Source: Bacilli bacterium (lineage in GTDB: Bacteria; Bacillota_I; Bacilli_A; RFN20; CAG-288). Taken from it: a DNA stretch of 64,000 nt. A program made the position numbers and the translations under genes. How positions within the stretch are numbered: the stretch's first letter is position 1; each line of letters begins with the position of its first letter. Positions 53,163 through 62,221 of this stretch are shown here, in pieces. The notes beneath the pieces are model-generated. The model was not told the DNA's origin. It did not search any database and worked only from the letters and a program-made list of their open reading frames with translations. The stretch lies in the NCBI GenBank assembly GCA_900770925.1, contig CAAGLY010000002.1, positions 1 to 64,000 of the forward strand, given 5' to 3'.

Positions 53163-53824
53163 AATCTTTCTCCTTTGCTTGTTTGTGGCATAAGGCAATT
53201 TAATAGCGCTTCTGGTCTTTTGACTTCGAAAACGCTGTTGTGCACTGACCATTTCAATTTGATTTTGTTTGATACAATTGATCTTTCTTCAAAGCTATTT
53301 TGTTTAGAGTAGAACTGATTGCTTTGCGTATCAAACATTGTTAATCCAATAGAGATAGAACCGGAACTACCGCCCATCTTCTTCAGATAATAGTCGAAAT
53401 CAATATCGATTCTGAAAGATCGATGATAGGTTAGATAATATGTATCTGTGGTATAGTCCTCGGAATAATCCATCGCGTACTCACTTTGATTAATAGCAGG
53501 AAGTTCCTTTGAAAAGGAGTATTCATCCATGTCACCATAAATGGCGATGACCGGCATATATTGCTTCCAGTCCTTTATTTTATCTTTGAATAGGCCGACA
53601 TATATTTCTAATGGATAAATGTGGCTGCTGTCCACCTTTGTTTCTGGAAGCCGGAAATCGATTCTTGCCGGATTTTCAAAGGCATACTGCTTTCTTTCAT
53701 TGACACTATAGGTATTGGAGAAATAATAGGTAAAGGTGTTTTCCTTTGCGATTTGGCTGCTTTTTGATTGACAGCCTGAAAGCAATAATAAGCAACAATT
53801 AAAAAGAATCCTAGGTAATTTCAT
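53159..53824 (-). CDS. Hypothetical lipoprotein
   Basis: 221 residues from ATG 53824 (AAAGGA lies before it), or 226 from ATG 53839. Signal MKLPMILFNCCLLLLSGC with Met from AGG. The mature part has Tyr- and Asp-rich beta-like stretches (DYTTDTYYLTYHRSFRIDIDFDYYLKK) and SGSISIGLTMFDTQSNQFYSKQ. No domain recognised. Third-last and middle gene of a three-gene operon with the metalloprotease upstream (starting at 55941). Confidence 0.62.
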   Translation of the reverse strand: MKLPRILFNCCLLLLSGCQSKSSQIAKENTFTYYFSNTYSVNERKQYAFENPARIDFRLPETKVDSSHIYPLEIYVGLFKDKIKDWKQYMPVIAIYGDMDEYSFSKELPAINQSEYAMDYSEDYTTDTYYLTYHRSFRIDIDFDYYLKKMGGSSGSISIGLTMFDTQSNQFYSKQNSFEERSIVSNKIKLKWSVHNSVFEVKRPEALLNCLMPQTSKGERL

Positions 53825-53835
53825 ATGATGTCCTT

Positions 53836-55941
53836 TCATCTATTCAGTTTTGCAAAAGGACCATAGACTGGACCTAATTCTGTCTGTACACCCGTTGTCG
53901 ATTTGTAGTAAGCAGTAATTGAAACGTAGTAATCTGGATGAACCTGAATGTAATTTGCCTCATTGTTAGTCAATTTATAGTTCAGGTTGTCGCCCGAAGT
54001 TGTCGGGTATATCGGATTGCCGCTGTTTAGCATTTTGATTGGATTTCCTCCGGCATGATCGTATATTCCTATATAAAACTTATTGTTTCTGATAAAACCA
54101 TTGTTAACTAGATGACCTTGATACATGTTTTGAGCTTTTTCTATATCTTTCCATTTAATAAGATGGGATTGTCCAGATGTGGTTAATTGTGCCTTACAGG
54201 GACATAAATGGTAGCATTCTGCTAACTCTGAAATCTCTTGAAAACCAAATTGCATTTGAAGCTCCCAAAGGTATTCGTAAAAATAATCTGGTGCTAAATC
54301 TTGCCCAATCATCGAAGTAAGTACTTTCCTTAATGAACTTTCACTGATTGAAAACACATCTTTTCCGATTTTGCTGGAATTCCATAGATGATAAAGGAAT
54401 CTAATGATAGCCAATTCACATCCATCTCCGCCTTGTATATCTTCTAGATAATTGATATAGCCTGAATTTTCATCTTCCGGCATATATTCATCGAACGAGA
54501 ATGTCCCATCTTTGTCTATCCCATAATTACTTGCATAATAGCGATTATCTCCTATGCTTAAGTAAGTTTCTTTTTTTAATTCATCAGGGAAAGACTCTTG
54601 AGCCATGGTTGCCCAAAACGTTGGCCAGCCTTCCGCCCATGCCAGTCGTAATCCGTCCTGCTTTGCTTTTTCTTCATTCAGACGGGGCACTGACTCGGGG
54701 GAATCGCTAATTGTATATTTGCTAAAATTCAATAGATAACTACAATCATCGTTTGATGCGTAATGTGTGCCGCCAATTGAATTTGTAAAACGCCTGCAAT
54801 GTTCAAGGTGATGACCGTATTCATGACCAAAGACATCCCAAGATTCGTAACTCTTTAAAGATGTATTATTATTTGGTGAATTACTTATATAGATAGTATT
54901 CTTGTTGTATAATGCGGTTTTTGTTTGAGAAGATGGGAATTGAACTGAGCATTGTTTTAGAGTTATAAACGAATTTGTTGGGAGAATGGTTTGTGCTGCA
55001 TGTGTAGCATAATAATACAAGGATTGATAGATTTCTGTCATCTGACCAAAATCGGAACTTGGAGTAAAACAATAATTTAAAGTCTTTTCTGTATTACCAC
55101 TGACTAAAGTAATTGGAATTTCAATAGCATATTGTTGCCCTTTGCTATCAATTGAGTTTATATATTTAGAAGAAAGACTTAGAGAAATCGAGTATTTTCG
55201 GTTTTCGATTTCATTCCAAATTGAATCTAGATCATTTGTGTTATTCCCAATTGACGGAAGCCCCGATCCATTTGAAAGTGAAAATTCAAAAAGCGCAGTT
55301 CCCGTCTTATCTGTATTTTTTGTAATTGATTTTCCAGAATCCGTGGTTAGAGTAACTGTTACTCCAGTTAAAGGAAATTCTGTTCCTTTGGAATCTTTCC
55401 AGGAAAAAGTGCTTGAGAGACTCTTGCTTTTTATAGGTGAAATAGGACCGATGATTATTGGTTTAAAGCCGGCTACTGTGTTTGTTCCGCTAAATAATAT
55501 TTTCGATGGTATACCAATAGCTTTTTTTGCGGTGTCTAACGATAACGAAGAACAAGAAACTCTTCCCAAACTATCTCTGTAAAAATAGAAAGTGCTAAGA
55601 GTACTATTATCGTTTCGAAGGATAGATAAAGTTGCTTCTGCTAGTTCTATTGTTGCATCGATGAATAAAAACTCGTTTGTGGCTTTAAAACCTGTTATGG
55701 TTAGTCCTTTTGTGGAGTAATTAAATTTATCTGAATTCTTGACACTTAGTTTCAAAGATACCTGACTATTCGGAAAAATAGTTTCAAAATCTTCTATTCT
55801 GTCGTTGGAATAATATCTGATAGTCGAAGATGATGCGAAATGTCCAAAACTGGCAGTGCTGCTATTCTTTTTCTGTGAGCCTGATAGTACAAGACCTAAA
55901 GAAGATAGGATGAAAGGAACCCTCAATATGTTTTTTATCAT
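53836..55941 (-). CDS. Secreted metalloprotease-like protein with HEYGH motif
   Basis: 701 residues. The N-terminal signal (MIKNILMVPFILSSLGLVLSGSQKK) resembles a lipobox, but Ser replaces the lipid-accepting Cys (TCA), so the protein is probably released rather than anchored. Ig-like strands cover about 50-280. The zinc motif is VFGHEYGHHLEH (about 370-381), followed by LRLAWAEGWPTFWATMAQESF, where Glu in EGW could be the third ligand, and a YLWELQMQFGF helix. This is a gluzincin-type arrangement. It acts outside the cell on protein. GGAGGTTT ribosome site. The gene leads two lipoprotein genes in the same operon; a cre-like site lies 144 bases upstream. Confidence 0.75.
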   Translation of the reverse strand: MIKNILRVPFILSSLGLVLSGSQKKNSSTASFGHFASSSTIRYYSNDRIEDFETIFPNSQVSLKLSVKNSDKFNYSTKGLTITGFKATNEFLFIDATIELAEATLSILRNDNSTLSTFYFYRDSLGRVSCSSLSLDTAKKAIGIPSKILFSGTNTVAGFKPIIIGPISPIKSKSLSSTFSWKDSKGTEFPLTGVTVTLTTDSGKSITKNTDKTGTALFEFSLSNGSGLPSIGNNTNDLDSIWNEIENRKYSISLSLSSKYINSIDSKGQQYAIEIPITLVSGNTEKTLNYCFTPSSDFGQMTEIYQSLYYYATHAAQTILPTNSFITLKQCSVQFPSSQTKTALYNKNTIYISNSPNNNTSLKSYESWDVFGHEYGHHLEHCRRFTNSIGGTHYASNDDCSYLLNFSKYTISDSPESVPRLNEEKAKQDGLRLAWAEGWPTFWATMAQESFPDELKKETYLSIGDNRYYASNYGIDKDGTFSFDEYMPEDENSGYINYLEDIQGGDGCELAIIRFLYHLWNSSKIGKDVFSISESSLRKVLTSMIGQDLAPDYFYEYLWELQMQFGFQEISELAECYHLCPCKAQLTTSGQSHLIKWKDIEKAQNMYQGHLVNNGFIRNNKFYIGIYDHAGGNPIKMLNSGNPIYPTTSGDNLNYKLTNNEANYIQVHPDYYVSITAYYKSTTGVQTELGPVYGPFAKLNR

Positions 55942-56084
55942 ATAAACCTCCGCTGTTTTGTTTCATTATAAAGCTATCCAATTTTACTAATTTGTTCCAC
56001 CTCGTGATTCCTAGGACATTCGTATAGTAAAAACATCCTTAATTATCGAGAAAATCAGAAAAAATTAGTAATTATTCATTGAAA

Positions 56085-56098
56085 AGAAAGCGTTTTCC
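56085..56098 (-). promoter_or_regulatory. cre-like operator upstream of the HEYGH metalloprotease operon
   Basis: AGAAAGCGTTTTCC has the core palindrome GAAAGCGTTTTC (12 of 14 cre positions), 144 bases before the ATG at 55941. Confidence 0.35.
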
Positions 56099-56524
56099 TA
56101 TAAACTTGCTGAGCTTTGCACATCACCTTGAACCATGTTTCTTTCCAATCTTCTTGATAACAGCTGCTTTCTTAAGGGATAACTGTGCGCGTAATTGCTA
56201 CCCATTGCCATGTGCAGAAGAAGAACAGTGTTACGCAAAAGGATGTTGGTAGCCTTTTTTCACAATTTCGGCCACCCTTTCGCCGAATATTAATAGAGCG
56301 ACTTGACGTATCGTTAGCAACTCCCCGTCCCTTTTTTGCTGCTGAACTCTGGCTTGGCTTTCGCGCTGAAGTCGCAATCCTTTAAGAAATCCTCGTAACA
56401 TTCCTTGCTATGTCTCCTGAGACTGAAAATTATCCTTATTCGTTGTATCGGGAGGACTGCTATGTTTGCAGAAGGTCTAAATTATGAACTAGCTTTTTTC
56501 CTTTTTCCTTTCCCTTTTCTCAAC

Positions 56525-56530
56525 TATAAT
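56525..56530 (+). promoter_or_regulatory. -10 box TATAAT of a probably leaderless gene (rdgB)
   Basis: TATAAT is followed by GGAACGGAT and the ATG at 56540; a start about 7 bases after the box leaves almost no leader. Confidence 0.5.
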
Positions 56531-56539
56531 GGAACGGAT

Positions 56540-57151
56540 ATGAACAAGAAAATAATTGTATTTGCAACGTCGAATCCGAATAAAGTCGTAGAAGTAAAGG
56601 AGAGGCTCTCTCCATTAGGATATTCTGTTATCTGTCTTAAGGATCTTGGATTAGAGGTCACGCATCCGGAGGATGCCGAGACCTTTGCCGGAAACGCAAA
56701 GATCAAAGCAGAGGATATCGCTTCGAAGTGCGGTTATCCGATTATCAGTGATGACAGCGGACTTTCTATTGATGCTCTTGATGGTTTCCCGGGTGTTCAT
56801 TCTGCCCGTTTCAGGGAAGGCCATCCTTATTCGGAAAAGAATCAGGCCATCCTCAAGAGGAGGGAAGGCAAGGAAAACCGGAAAGCGGCATTTCATACCG
56901 CTAGGGTTTATCTGGATAAGAAGAAAGGAATCGAAGAGGTCTTTGAAGGGATTGCTCCCGGTGAGATAGTCAAGGCATTCGATGATAAGGCAAGGCATGG
57001 CTTTGGCTATGATCCGATCTTCTATTCCTATGATTTAAAGAAGACGTTCGGTCAGGCAACTAGGCAGGAGAAAGACTCTGTCTCGCATAGAGGACGTGCA
57101 TTAAAGAAGACATTTGAATTTATTCAGAAGCTTAGCGAAGAAGGTAAATAG
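56540..57151 (+). CDS. rdgB: XTP/dITP pyrophosphatase (RdgB/HAM1 family)
   Basis: 203 residues from ATG 56540. A longer frame from 56405 is non-coding leader. Removes non-canonical purine triphosphates (XTP, dITP) from the pool. Motifs: FATSNPNKVVEVKEML (Met from AGG 56603, matching KxxEFKEML), SDDSGLSIDALDGFPGVHSARF (the acidic catalytic site) and GFGYDPIFYSYDL ... TMQEKDSVSHRGRALKK at the C-terminus. The TATAAT is only 9 bases upstream. It is followed by pth and mfd with tight spacing. Confidence 0.95.
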   Translation: MNKKIIVFATSNPNKVVEVKERLSPLGYSVICLKDLGLEVTHPEDAETFAGNAKIKAEDIASKCGYPIISDDSGLSIDALDGFPGVHSARFREGHPYSEKNQAILKRREGKENRKAAFHTARVYLDKKKGIEEVFEGIAPGEIVKAFDDKARHGFGYDPIFYSYDLKKTFGQATRQEKDSVSHRGRALKKTFEFIQKLSEEGK

Positions 57152-57154
57152 AAT

Positions 57155-57721
57155 ATGAAGATTATCTTAGGAATTGGAAATATCGGACCGGAGTATGAGG
57201 ACACCCGGCATAATTCCGGATTCCAGGCAATTGATATTATCAGCGAGGATTTCCATATCGACAGGGGAAAGAAAAAATTCGATGCCTTTGTCGGAAAAGG
57301 AAATATCTATGGTGAGGATGTACTGTTAAGGAAACCGACAACCTATGTCAATCTGAGCGGAAATGCGTTGATTCAGGCAAAGAATTTCTTTAAAGTGGAT
57401 ACCTCGGATATTCTGATTCTTGTCGATGACAGGGATACGGAGCCTGGATCAATCCGGCTGAGAAGGAAAGGTGCTGCCGGAGGCCATAACGGACTGAAGT
57501 CGATTATTTCGGTTCTTGGAAACGACACCTTCAACCGGATCCGGATTGGAATCGGAAGACCGGAAATCAAGCATAGCGATGTTGCTGACTTTGTTCTCTC
57601 CCATCCTAAGGATAAGGAAGTCTATGAGAAGTGGAAGGATGGTATTAATAAAGCAGCTGCAGCTGCGGAATGCTGCAGGAAGTTCTCTTTTGATAAGGCA
57701 AGGAATAGGTTTAACAAATAA
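57155..57721 (+). CDS. pth: Peptidyl-tRNA hydrolase
   Basis: 188 residues. Frees tRNA from stalled peptidyl-tRNA. Motifs: GIGNIGPEYEDTRHNSGF with catalytic His19 and Asn9, KPTTYVNLSGNAL, LVDDMDTEPGSIRLRMKGAAGGHNGLKSI (Asp91; Met in VDDMD from AGG 57431 and LRMKG), and RIRIGIGRP. The surrounding invariant Arg use CGG and AGA, while AGG gives Met, a clear internal contrast. Its stop is directly followed by the mfd start. Confidence 0.97.
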   Translation: MKIILGIGNIGPEYEDTRHNSGFQAIDIISEDFHIDRGKKKFDAFVGKGNIYGEDVLLRKPTTYVNLSGNALIQAKNFFKVDTSDILILVDDRDTEPGSIRLRRKGAAGGHNGLKSIISVLGNDTFNRIRIGIGRPEIKHSDVADFVLSHPKDKEVYEKWKDGINKAAAAAECCRKFSFDKARNRFNK

Positions 57722-60700
57722 ATGGGAATCCTTGACCATCTGTCCCTGTTCTCCTATCTCAATGGCAATCCGGAATTAGAAAAACTGAATCAGGATAAAG
57801 ACCTATCGGTCTCTTCCCCGGAAGCGCTAGCTAGGCTAGCTGCCCTTTCGTTCCACGAAAAGGAACGGAAGAGGTTTTTCCTATTCCCGACTCTTGGCTA
57901 TGCAGAAGCGTTCTATCAGTTCCTGAGCGACTATGTCAAAGAGGATGAGAGCTATCTCTTCCCCTTTGATGAAATCTTTAAGACAAGTGCTATCGGTGTT
58001 TCTCCGGAAAGGGATGAGGAACGTCTTCTTTCGCTTTCTTCCATTGTTTCTCCAAAGCCTTCTATCCTAGTCGGACACAGGTCTTCCTACCAGATCCGGA
58101 TCAGGAATCAAAAACAATATAGGGATTCAAGGATAGATCTTAAGCAGGGAGATAGGTTACTCCTTTCTGATCTGGTCAGCAAGCTATTTAAACTCGGCTA
58201 TCAGAGGAGGGACCGGGTAACCTGCCCGAATCAGATGGCAAGGCGTGGAGGCATCCTTGATGTCTTTGATGTCAGCTATTCCGATCCGATCCGAAGGGAG
58301 TTCTTCGGAGATGAACTTGATGACTTGCGTTTCTTCAAAGTCAATGATGAACGCTCTTTCCAGCATGTCAAGCAGATAACTCTCCATACGGCTTCTAGGC
58401 GTCTTCTTTCGGAAGAGGAAATATCCTCTGGTATTCAGCAGTTAGATTATCTTCTGAATAGTCAGGAAGCTAGGATTGACCGGATATCCTTCGATGAACT
58501 GAAACAGACAATCGAAGAAGTAAAAGAGGAAGCTAAACGTGGCTATCTTTCTGAACTCCATGCCCGTTTCTATCCTTTCTTTTCGAAGGAAGAACACTCT
58601 CTATCGGATTATCTTTCTGATTATGAGTGTTTTATCTTTGATTATAAACAATGTAAAGAAGAACTAGAAGGATTAAAGAAACGGGAAAAGGCATTCTTTG
58701 ATAAATCAATAAAAGATGGCTGCTCGTTAAAAGGAGAACAGAGGTTTGCTTCCGCCTGTTATCTTGATCATTTCCATAAAGTAGATAATAAGGAAGAAAA
58801 CTCCTTCCTTCTCCGGGATAGCGCCTTTAAGGCCGTTTCCTATGCTCAGTCCGATGATAGGATCAAAGCCTATCTTCAGGAAGGATACAAGATCCGTATC
58901 CTTCTTCCGGAACCGAACTATAGCAATTATCAGAATTATCTCCATGAAGCGAATATTCCTTTTACGATCTACCCTCTGCATAGTGAGGTCAGGTTCTTAG
59001 AAGGAAGACTTACCCATGGATTTGAAATCCCGAAAGAAAAACACGTTTATCTTTCGGCAAAGGAAATCTATGGTATTTCTAGCCAGCGTTCCCGTTTCCT
59101 CTCCCGCTATAAGGAAGCAAAGGTCATCCGCCGGTATGAGGACCTTGAGGTCGGAGACTATGTTGTCCATGAAGTCAATGGCGTAGGCAGATATCTTGGC
59201 GTAAGTGAACTGAACGGACTTGAATATTTAAAGATTCAGTATGCCGAGGATGCTCTCTTCTATCTTCCTCTTGCTCAATATAAAAGGATCCGGAAATACT
59301 CTTCCCGAGAAGGGTTCACTCCTTCTCTAGACCGCCTTGGCGGTTCAACCTGGTCTCGCAAGAAGAGCCGTATCCGGAGCAAGATTTCCTATCTTGCTGA
59401 CCAGCTTCTTTCCCTTTATTCAGAACGTGCTATCCGTCCTGGGTTTGCTTTTCCAAGTGATCCAGAGAGGGAAGAGGCGTTCAGGAAGAGTTTCCCTTAT
59501 CCTTATACAGAGAGCCAGAGGAAGGCGAGGGAAGATATCCGCTTGGATAGGGAGAGTCCTCATCCTAGGGACCGGCTTGTTGCTGGTGATGTCGGATTCG
59601 GAAAAACAGAGATTGCCTTCTTCGCTGCCTTTAAATGCATCTCTAGCCATAAGCAGGCGGTCTTGCTCTGCCCAACCACGATACTCTCTAGGCAGCATTT
59701 TAAGGTGGCAAGGCAGAGATTCCATGACTTCGGTGTCCATCTTGCCTTACTTAACCGCTTTACTTCTTCCCAGGAAGAGAAACACATCAAAGAAGGACTG
59801 AAGAACGGAAAGATAGATTTTGTCATTGGAACCCATGCCCTGCTTTCGGATTCGGTTGTCTTTCATGACCTCGGCCTTCTGATTATCGATGAGGAACAGA
59901 AGTTCGGTGTTGCGCACAAGGAAAAAATCAAAGAAAAAGCGAAAAATGTCGACTGTCTGACTCTGACGGCGACTCCTATTCCACGGACAAGGCAGATGTC
60001 TCTTCTCGGTGTACGTACGCTTTCTTATCTGACCGAAGCCCCCGTTAACCGTAGGCCGGTTAAGACCTATGTTGCTAAGCAGGACAAGGAACTGATTAAG
60101 GAAGTCATCCAGAAGGAGCTTGACCGTCAGGGACAGGTTTTCTATCTTCACAATAAGATTTCCGATATCTTTGAAGTTGCCGGAAAGCTCGAGAAGAGCT
60201 TTCCGAATATGAACATCGGAGTTGTCCATGCCAGAAGGGAGCCGGAAGAGGTTGAGGAGAAGAGGACAGCATTCTACAACAAGGAAATCGATATTCTTGT
60301 CTGCACCTCGATTATCGAATCCGGATTAGATATTCCGAATGTCAACACGATTATTGTTGAGAATGCGGATCATTTCGGATTATCATCGCTATATCAGATT
60401 AAAGGACGTGTCGGAAGAAGTGATCGTCTTGCTTATGCCTATTTCTTCTTCAAGGATTCGAAGAACATTACTCCCGATGCCCGTAAGCGTCTTAAAGCCT
60501 TGAAAGATTTCACGGAGCTAGGTTCAGGCTATAAGATTGCCAGGCAGGATCTTAATATCCGGGGCGCCGGCGATATCTTAGGAAGCGAGCAGGCCGGTTT
60601 TGTCGATTCTCTTGGTTATGACGCCTATAGGGATCTTCTCAAAGAAGTTGTCAGCGAGAAGAAACTGAGGAAGGAAGGAGTCGTGAAAGAGAACAAGACT

Positions 60701-61144
60701 GACTTTGAGCTCTCCTTCTCTCTTGATGCCCATATTCCCTCGGAATACGGAAATGAGAGCCAGCGTATTTCCATGTATCAGGAACTCTCCGACTGCAAAA
60801 ATGATGAAGACCTCAAAAACTTTTCTAACAAGCTCGAGGATGTCTATGGCCCCTATCCTGAGGAAGTCGCTAATCTTCTGATTAAACGAAAAATTGAAAT
60901 TAATCTTAATTCCGGCATCTTCCAGTCCTTTGAGGAAGGCCTTGGCAAATACTGCAGGGAAAGGACAAAAGCTTTCTCTTTAAAGCCGAAAGCCTATAAG
61001 AAAAGGGACGGAGAACTCCGTCCTCTTAGGGTCAAGCTTCATAGGAAGGTCACCTCTGATCAGCGCTTTGCCTTTGCTCTGACTAAGACAAGAGACTATC
61101 TTCAGGACAGGTTATTCCTGACGGAGAAACTCTGTCAGATATAG
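57722..61144 (+). CDS. mfd: Transcription-repair coupling factor
   Basis: 1,140 residues, full length. It removes RNA polymerase stalled at DNA lesions and recruits UvrA. UvrB-homology modules N-terminal; RID domain YVVHEVNGVGRYLGV (about 480-494); helicase motifs GDVGFGKTE (622-630), LLIIDEEQKFGVAHKE, TATPIPRTMQMSLLGV, HARMEPEEVEEKMTAFYNKEIDILVCT, and YQIKGRVGRSDRLAYAYFF; ends with the TRCF C-terminal domain. AGG gives Met in TMQM, HARMEPEEVEEKM and NRMPVKT, while GRVGRS uses CGT and AGA. The ATG directly abuts the pth stop (TAA ATG). The 3' end overlaps the convergent lipoprotein gene by about 60 bases. Confidence 0.97.
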   Translation: MGILDHLSLFSYLNGNPELEKLNQDKDLSVSSPEALARLAALSFHEKERKRFFLFPTLGYAEAFYQFLSDYVKEDESYLFPFDEIFKTSAIGVSPERDEERLLSLSSIVSPKPSILVGHRSSYQIRIRNQKQYRDSRIDLKQGDRLLLSDLVSKLFKLGYQRRDRVTCPNQMARRGGILDVFDVSYSDPIRREFFGDELDDLRFFKVNDERSFQHVKQITLHTASRRLLSEEEISSGIQQLDYLLNSQEARIDRISFDELKQTIEEVKEEAKRGYLSELHARFYPFFSKEEHSLSDYLSDYECFIFDYKQCKEELEGLKKREKAFFDKSIKDGCSLKGEQRFASACYLDHFHKVDNKEENSFLLRDSAFKAVSYAQSDDRIKAYLQEGYKIRILLPEPNYSNYQNYLHEANIPFTIYPLHSEVRFLEGRLTHGFEIPKEKHVYLSAKEIYGISSQRSRFLSRYKEAKVIRRYEDLEVGDYVVHEVNGVGRYLGVSELNGLEYLKIQYAEDALFYLPLAQYKRIRKYSSREGFTPSLDRLGGSTWSRKKSRIRSKISYLADQLLSLYSERAIRPGFAFPSDPEREEAFRKSFPYPYTESQRKAREDIRLDRESPHPRDRLVAGDVGFGKTEIAFFAAFKCISSHKQAVLLCPTTILSRQHFKVARQRFHDFGVHLALLNRFTSSQEEKHIKEGLKNGKIDFVIGTHALLSDSVVFHDLGLLIIDEEQKFGVAHKEKIKEKAKNVDCLTLTATPIPRTRQMSLLGVRTLSYLTEAPVNRRPVKTYVAKQDKELIKEVIQKELDRQGQVFYLHNKISDIFEVAGKLEKSFPNMNIGVVHARREPEEVEEKRTAFYNKEIDILVCTSIIESGLDIPNVNTIIVENADHFGLSSLYQIKGRVGRSDRLAYAYFFFKDSKNITPDARKRLKALKDFTELGSGYKIARQDLNIRGAGDILGSEQAGFVDSLGYDAYRDLLKEVVSEKKLRKEGVVKENKTDFELSFSLDAHIPSEYGNESQRISMYQELSDCKNDEDLKNFSNKLEDVYGPYPEEVANLLIKRKIEINLNSGIFQSFEEGLGKYCRERTKAFSLKPKAYKKRDGELRPLRVKLHRKVTSDQRFAFALTKTRDYLQDRLFLTEKLCQI

Positions 61145-61742
61145 GATTTTGCTTTAGATTTGGTTCTTCTGCCTTCTGGTCAGAAAGGAAGGCGCGGATA
61201 TTTTCGATTTTCCTTATTTCCTGGAAACGGATCGGAAGCAGGTAATAGAAGGAAAAGACGTTTTCGGCTGCTTCGCTGTCTTGGACGACATCGATATAGC
61301 AGATGGATAGCTCAGGTCTTGAACGGTAGTAATAGAAGTTATCAGTAAGCAGAACCAAATCTCCTTTTGGATTCTGAGACTGGATGTTGTTCCGTTTGAA
61401 TGCCCGGTATCCGTTTGGTATCTGGACAAAGAAATAGAGCGCCCTATATCCGTGGGGAAGTTCCCTGTTGTCTTTCTGATTGTCTTTCCATATCCTATGG
61501 CTTTCAAAGGAGAGTTTATCCTGTTCGCTAGTGATTGCGGTAACTGAAAAATAATAGGAATCGAAAGCTGCATTCTTGATGTCCCTTTCAAGTTCTTTTC
61601 CTTCGATTGAATCAAAAGCGGGAGCGGCTTTTGATACTATCCTGTTTCCGTAGTAGCACTGGTAACAGGCTGTTTTTTCTTCCTTTGTGCAGGAGGTCAT
61701 CCTCCTTGTCAAGGATAGGCAGAGAAAGAGGTTCTTTTTCAT
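61083..61742 (-). CDS. Hypothetical lipoprotein, convergent with mfd
   Basis: 219 residues from ATG 61742. The upstream part of the same frame is only a shadow of the Nudix gene. Lipobox LTMMMTSC depends on two AGG codons read as Met. Mature part contains an ALYFFVQIPNGYRAF segment, NPKGDLVLLTDNFYYYRSRPELSICYIDVV, and DSEAAENVFSFYYLLPIRFQEI. No family recognised. Its -10 (minus TATAAT, 61753-61758) leaves only about 4 leader bases. It shares this palindromic -10 with the divergent Nudix gene, so the two are oppositely transcribed from one element. Confidence 0.65.
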   Translation of the reverse strand: MKKNLFLCLSLTRRMTSCTKEEKTACYQCYYGNRIVSKAAPAFDSIEGKELERDIKNAAFDSYYFSVTAITSEQDKLSFESHRIWKDNQKDNRELPHGYRALYFFVQIPNGYRAFKRNNIQSQNPKGDLVLLTDNFYYYRSRPELSICYIDVVQDSEAAENVFSFYYLLPIRFQEIRKIENIRAFLSDQKAEEPNLKQNPISDRVSPSGITCPEDSLLS

Positions 61743-61752
61743 TTCTGAATCC

Positions 61753-61760
61753 ATTATAAT
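61753..61760. promoter_or_regulatory. Palindromic bidirectional -10 element ATTATAAT
   Basis: Plus-strand TATAAT (61755-61760) faces the Nudix gene (ATG 61795); minus-strand TATAAT (61753-61758) faces the lipoprotein gene (ATG 61742, probably leaderless). Confidence 0.55.
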
Positions 61761-61794
61761 CTTTTCGGAAAATAGAAGAAAAGAGGAACCGGTT

Positions 61795-62208
61795 ATGAGA
61801 GAAGTCATCACTCGCTGTATACTCTGCAATATCTGTAGGATTGAGGATGGGAAAGGAAATGTCCTTGTCCAGGAACGGATTAAGAAAGACTGGCCGGGAC
61901 TGAATTTTCCAGGCGGCCATGTCGAAGGGAAAGAGGATATCGATAATTCTGTCCGTCGGGAAATCAAGGAAGAGACAGGCCTTTCTCTTGGTAAGGTGAC
62001 CTTCTGCGGCATCAGGGAATGGCCTTGGCGGGATGATATCCGGTATTTCACCTTTGTCTATAAGTCGAAGGACTTTTCCGGAGAACTCAAGAGCTCCGAA
62101 GAAGGTAAAGTATATTGGATTAAGAAAGAAAATCTGTTCAATCATGTCTGCTCTCAGGATTTAGATAAGATCTTCGCTATCTGTGAAAACCGTCCTTATC
62201 TGGACTAA
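61795..62208 (+). CDS. Nudix hydrolase, MutT/8-oxo-dGTP-type
   Basis: 137 residues. GLNFPGGHVEGKEDIDNSVRREIKEETGLSL (about 39-68) contains a complete Nudix box; the FPGGHVE wording and later KVYWIKKENLF match YjhB/MutT-type 8-oxo-dGTP hydrolases. It probably cleans the nucleotide pool or a similar mutagenic substrate. GAGGAA precedes the ATG. The next gene starts 13 bases after its stop, with AGGAGG before it. Confidence 0.88.
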   Translation: MREVITRCILCNICRIEDGKGNVLVQERIKKDWPGLNFPGGHVEGKEDIDNSVRREIKEETGLSLGKVTFCGIREWPWRDDIRYFTFVYKSKDFSGELKSSEEGKVYWIKKENLFNHVCSQDLDKIFAICENRPYLD

Positions 62209-62221
62209 AAGGAGGAAAATT

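Larger units (their letters stand above)
55942..56539. other. 598-base intergenic region with a cre-like site and two promoters
   Basis: No convincing gene; short frames lack start sites and resemble nothing I know. It holds the promoter region of the minus-strand metalloprotease, the cre-like site 56085-56098, a T-run after GTTGGTAGCC (about 56253-56261) and the leaderless-type promoter of rdgB (56525-56530). Confidence 0.5.

Noticed and set aside
56185..56385. Small ORFs in the 55942-56539 gap
   Set aside because: No ribosome site, no family pattern and poor codon use; treated as non-coding.
61754..62051. Minus-strand frame continuing upstream of the 61742 lipoprotein
   Set aside because: It only shadows the plus-strand Nudix gene; the lipobox and promoter place the start at 61742.
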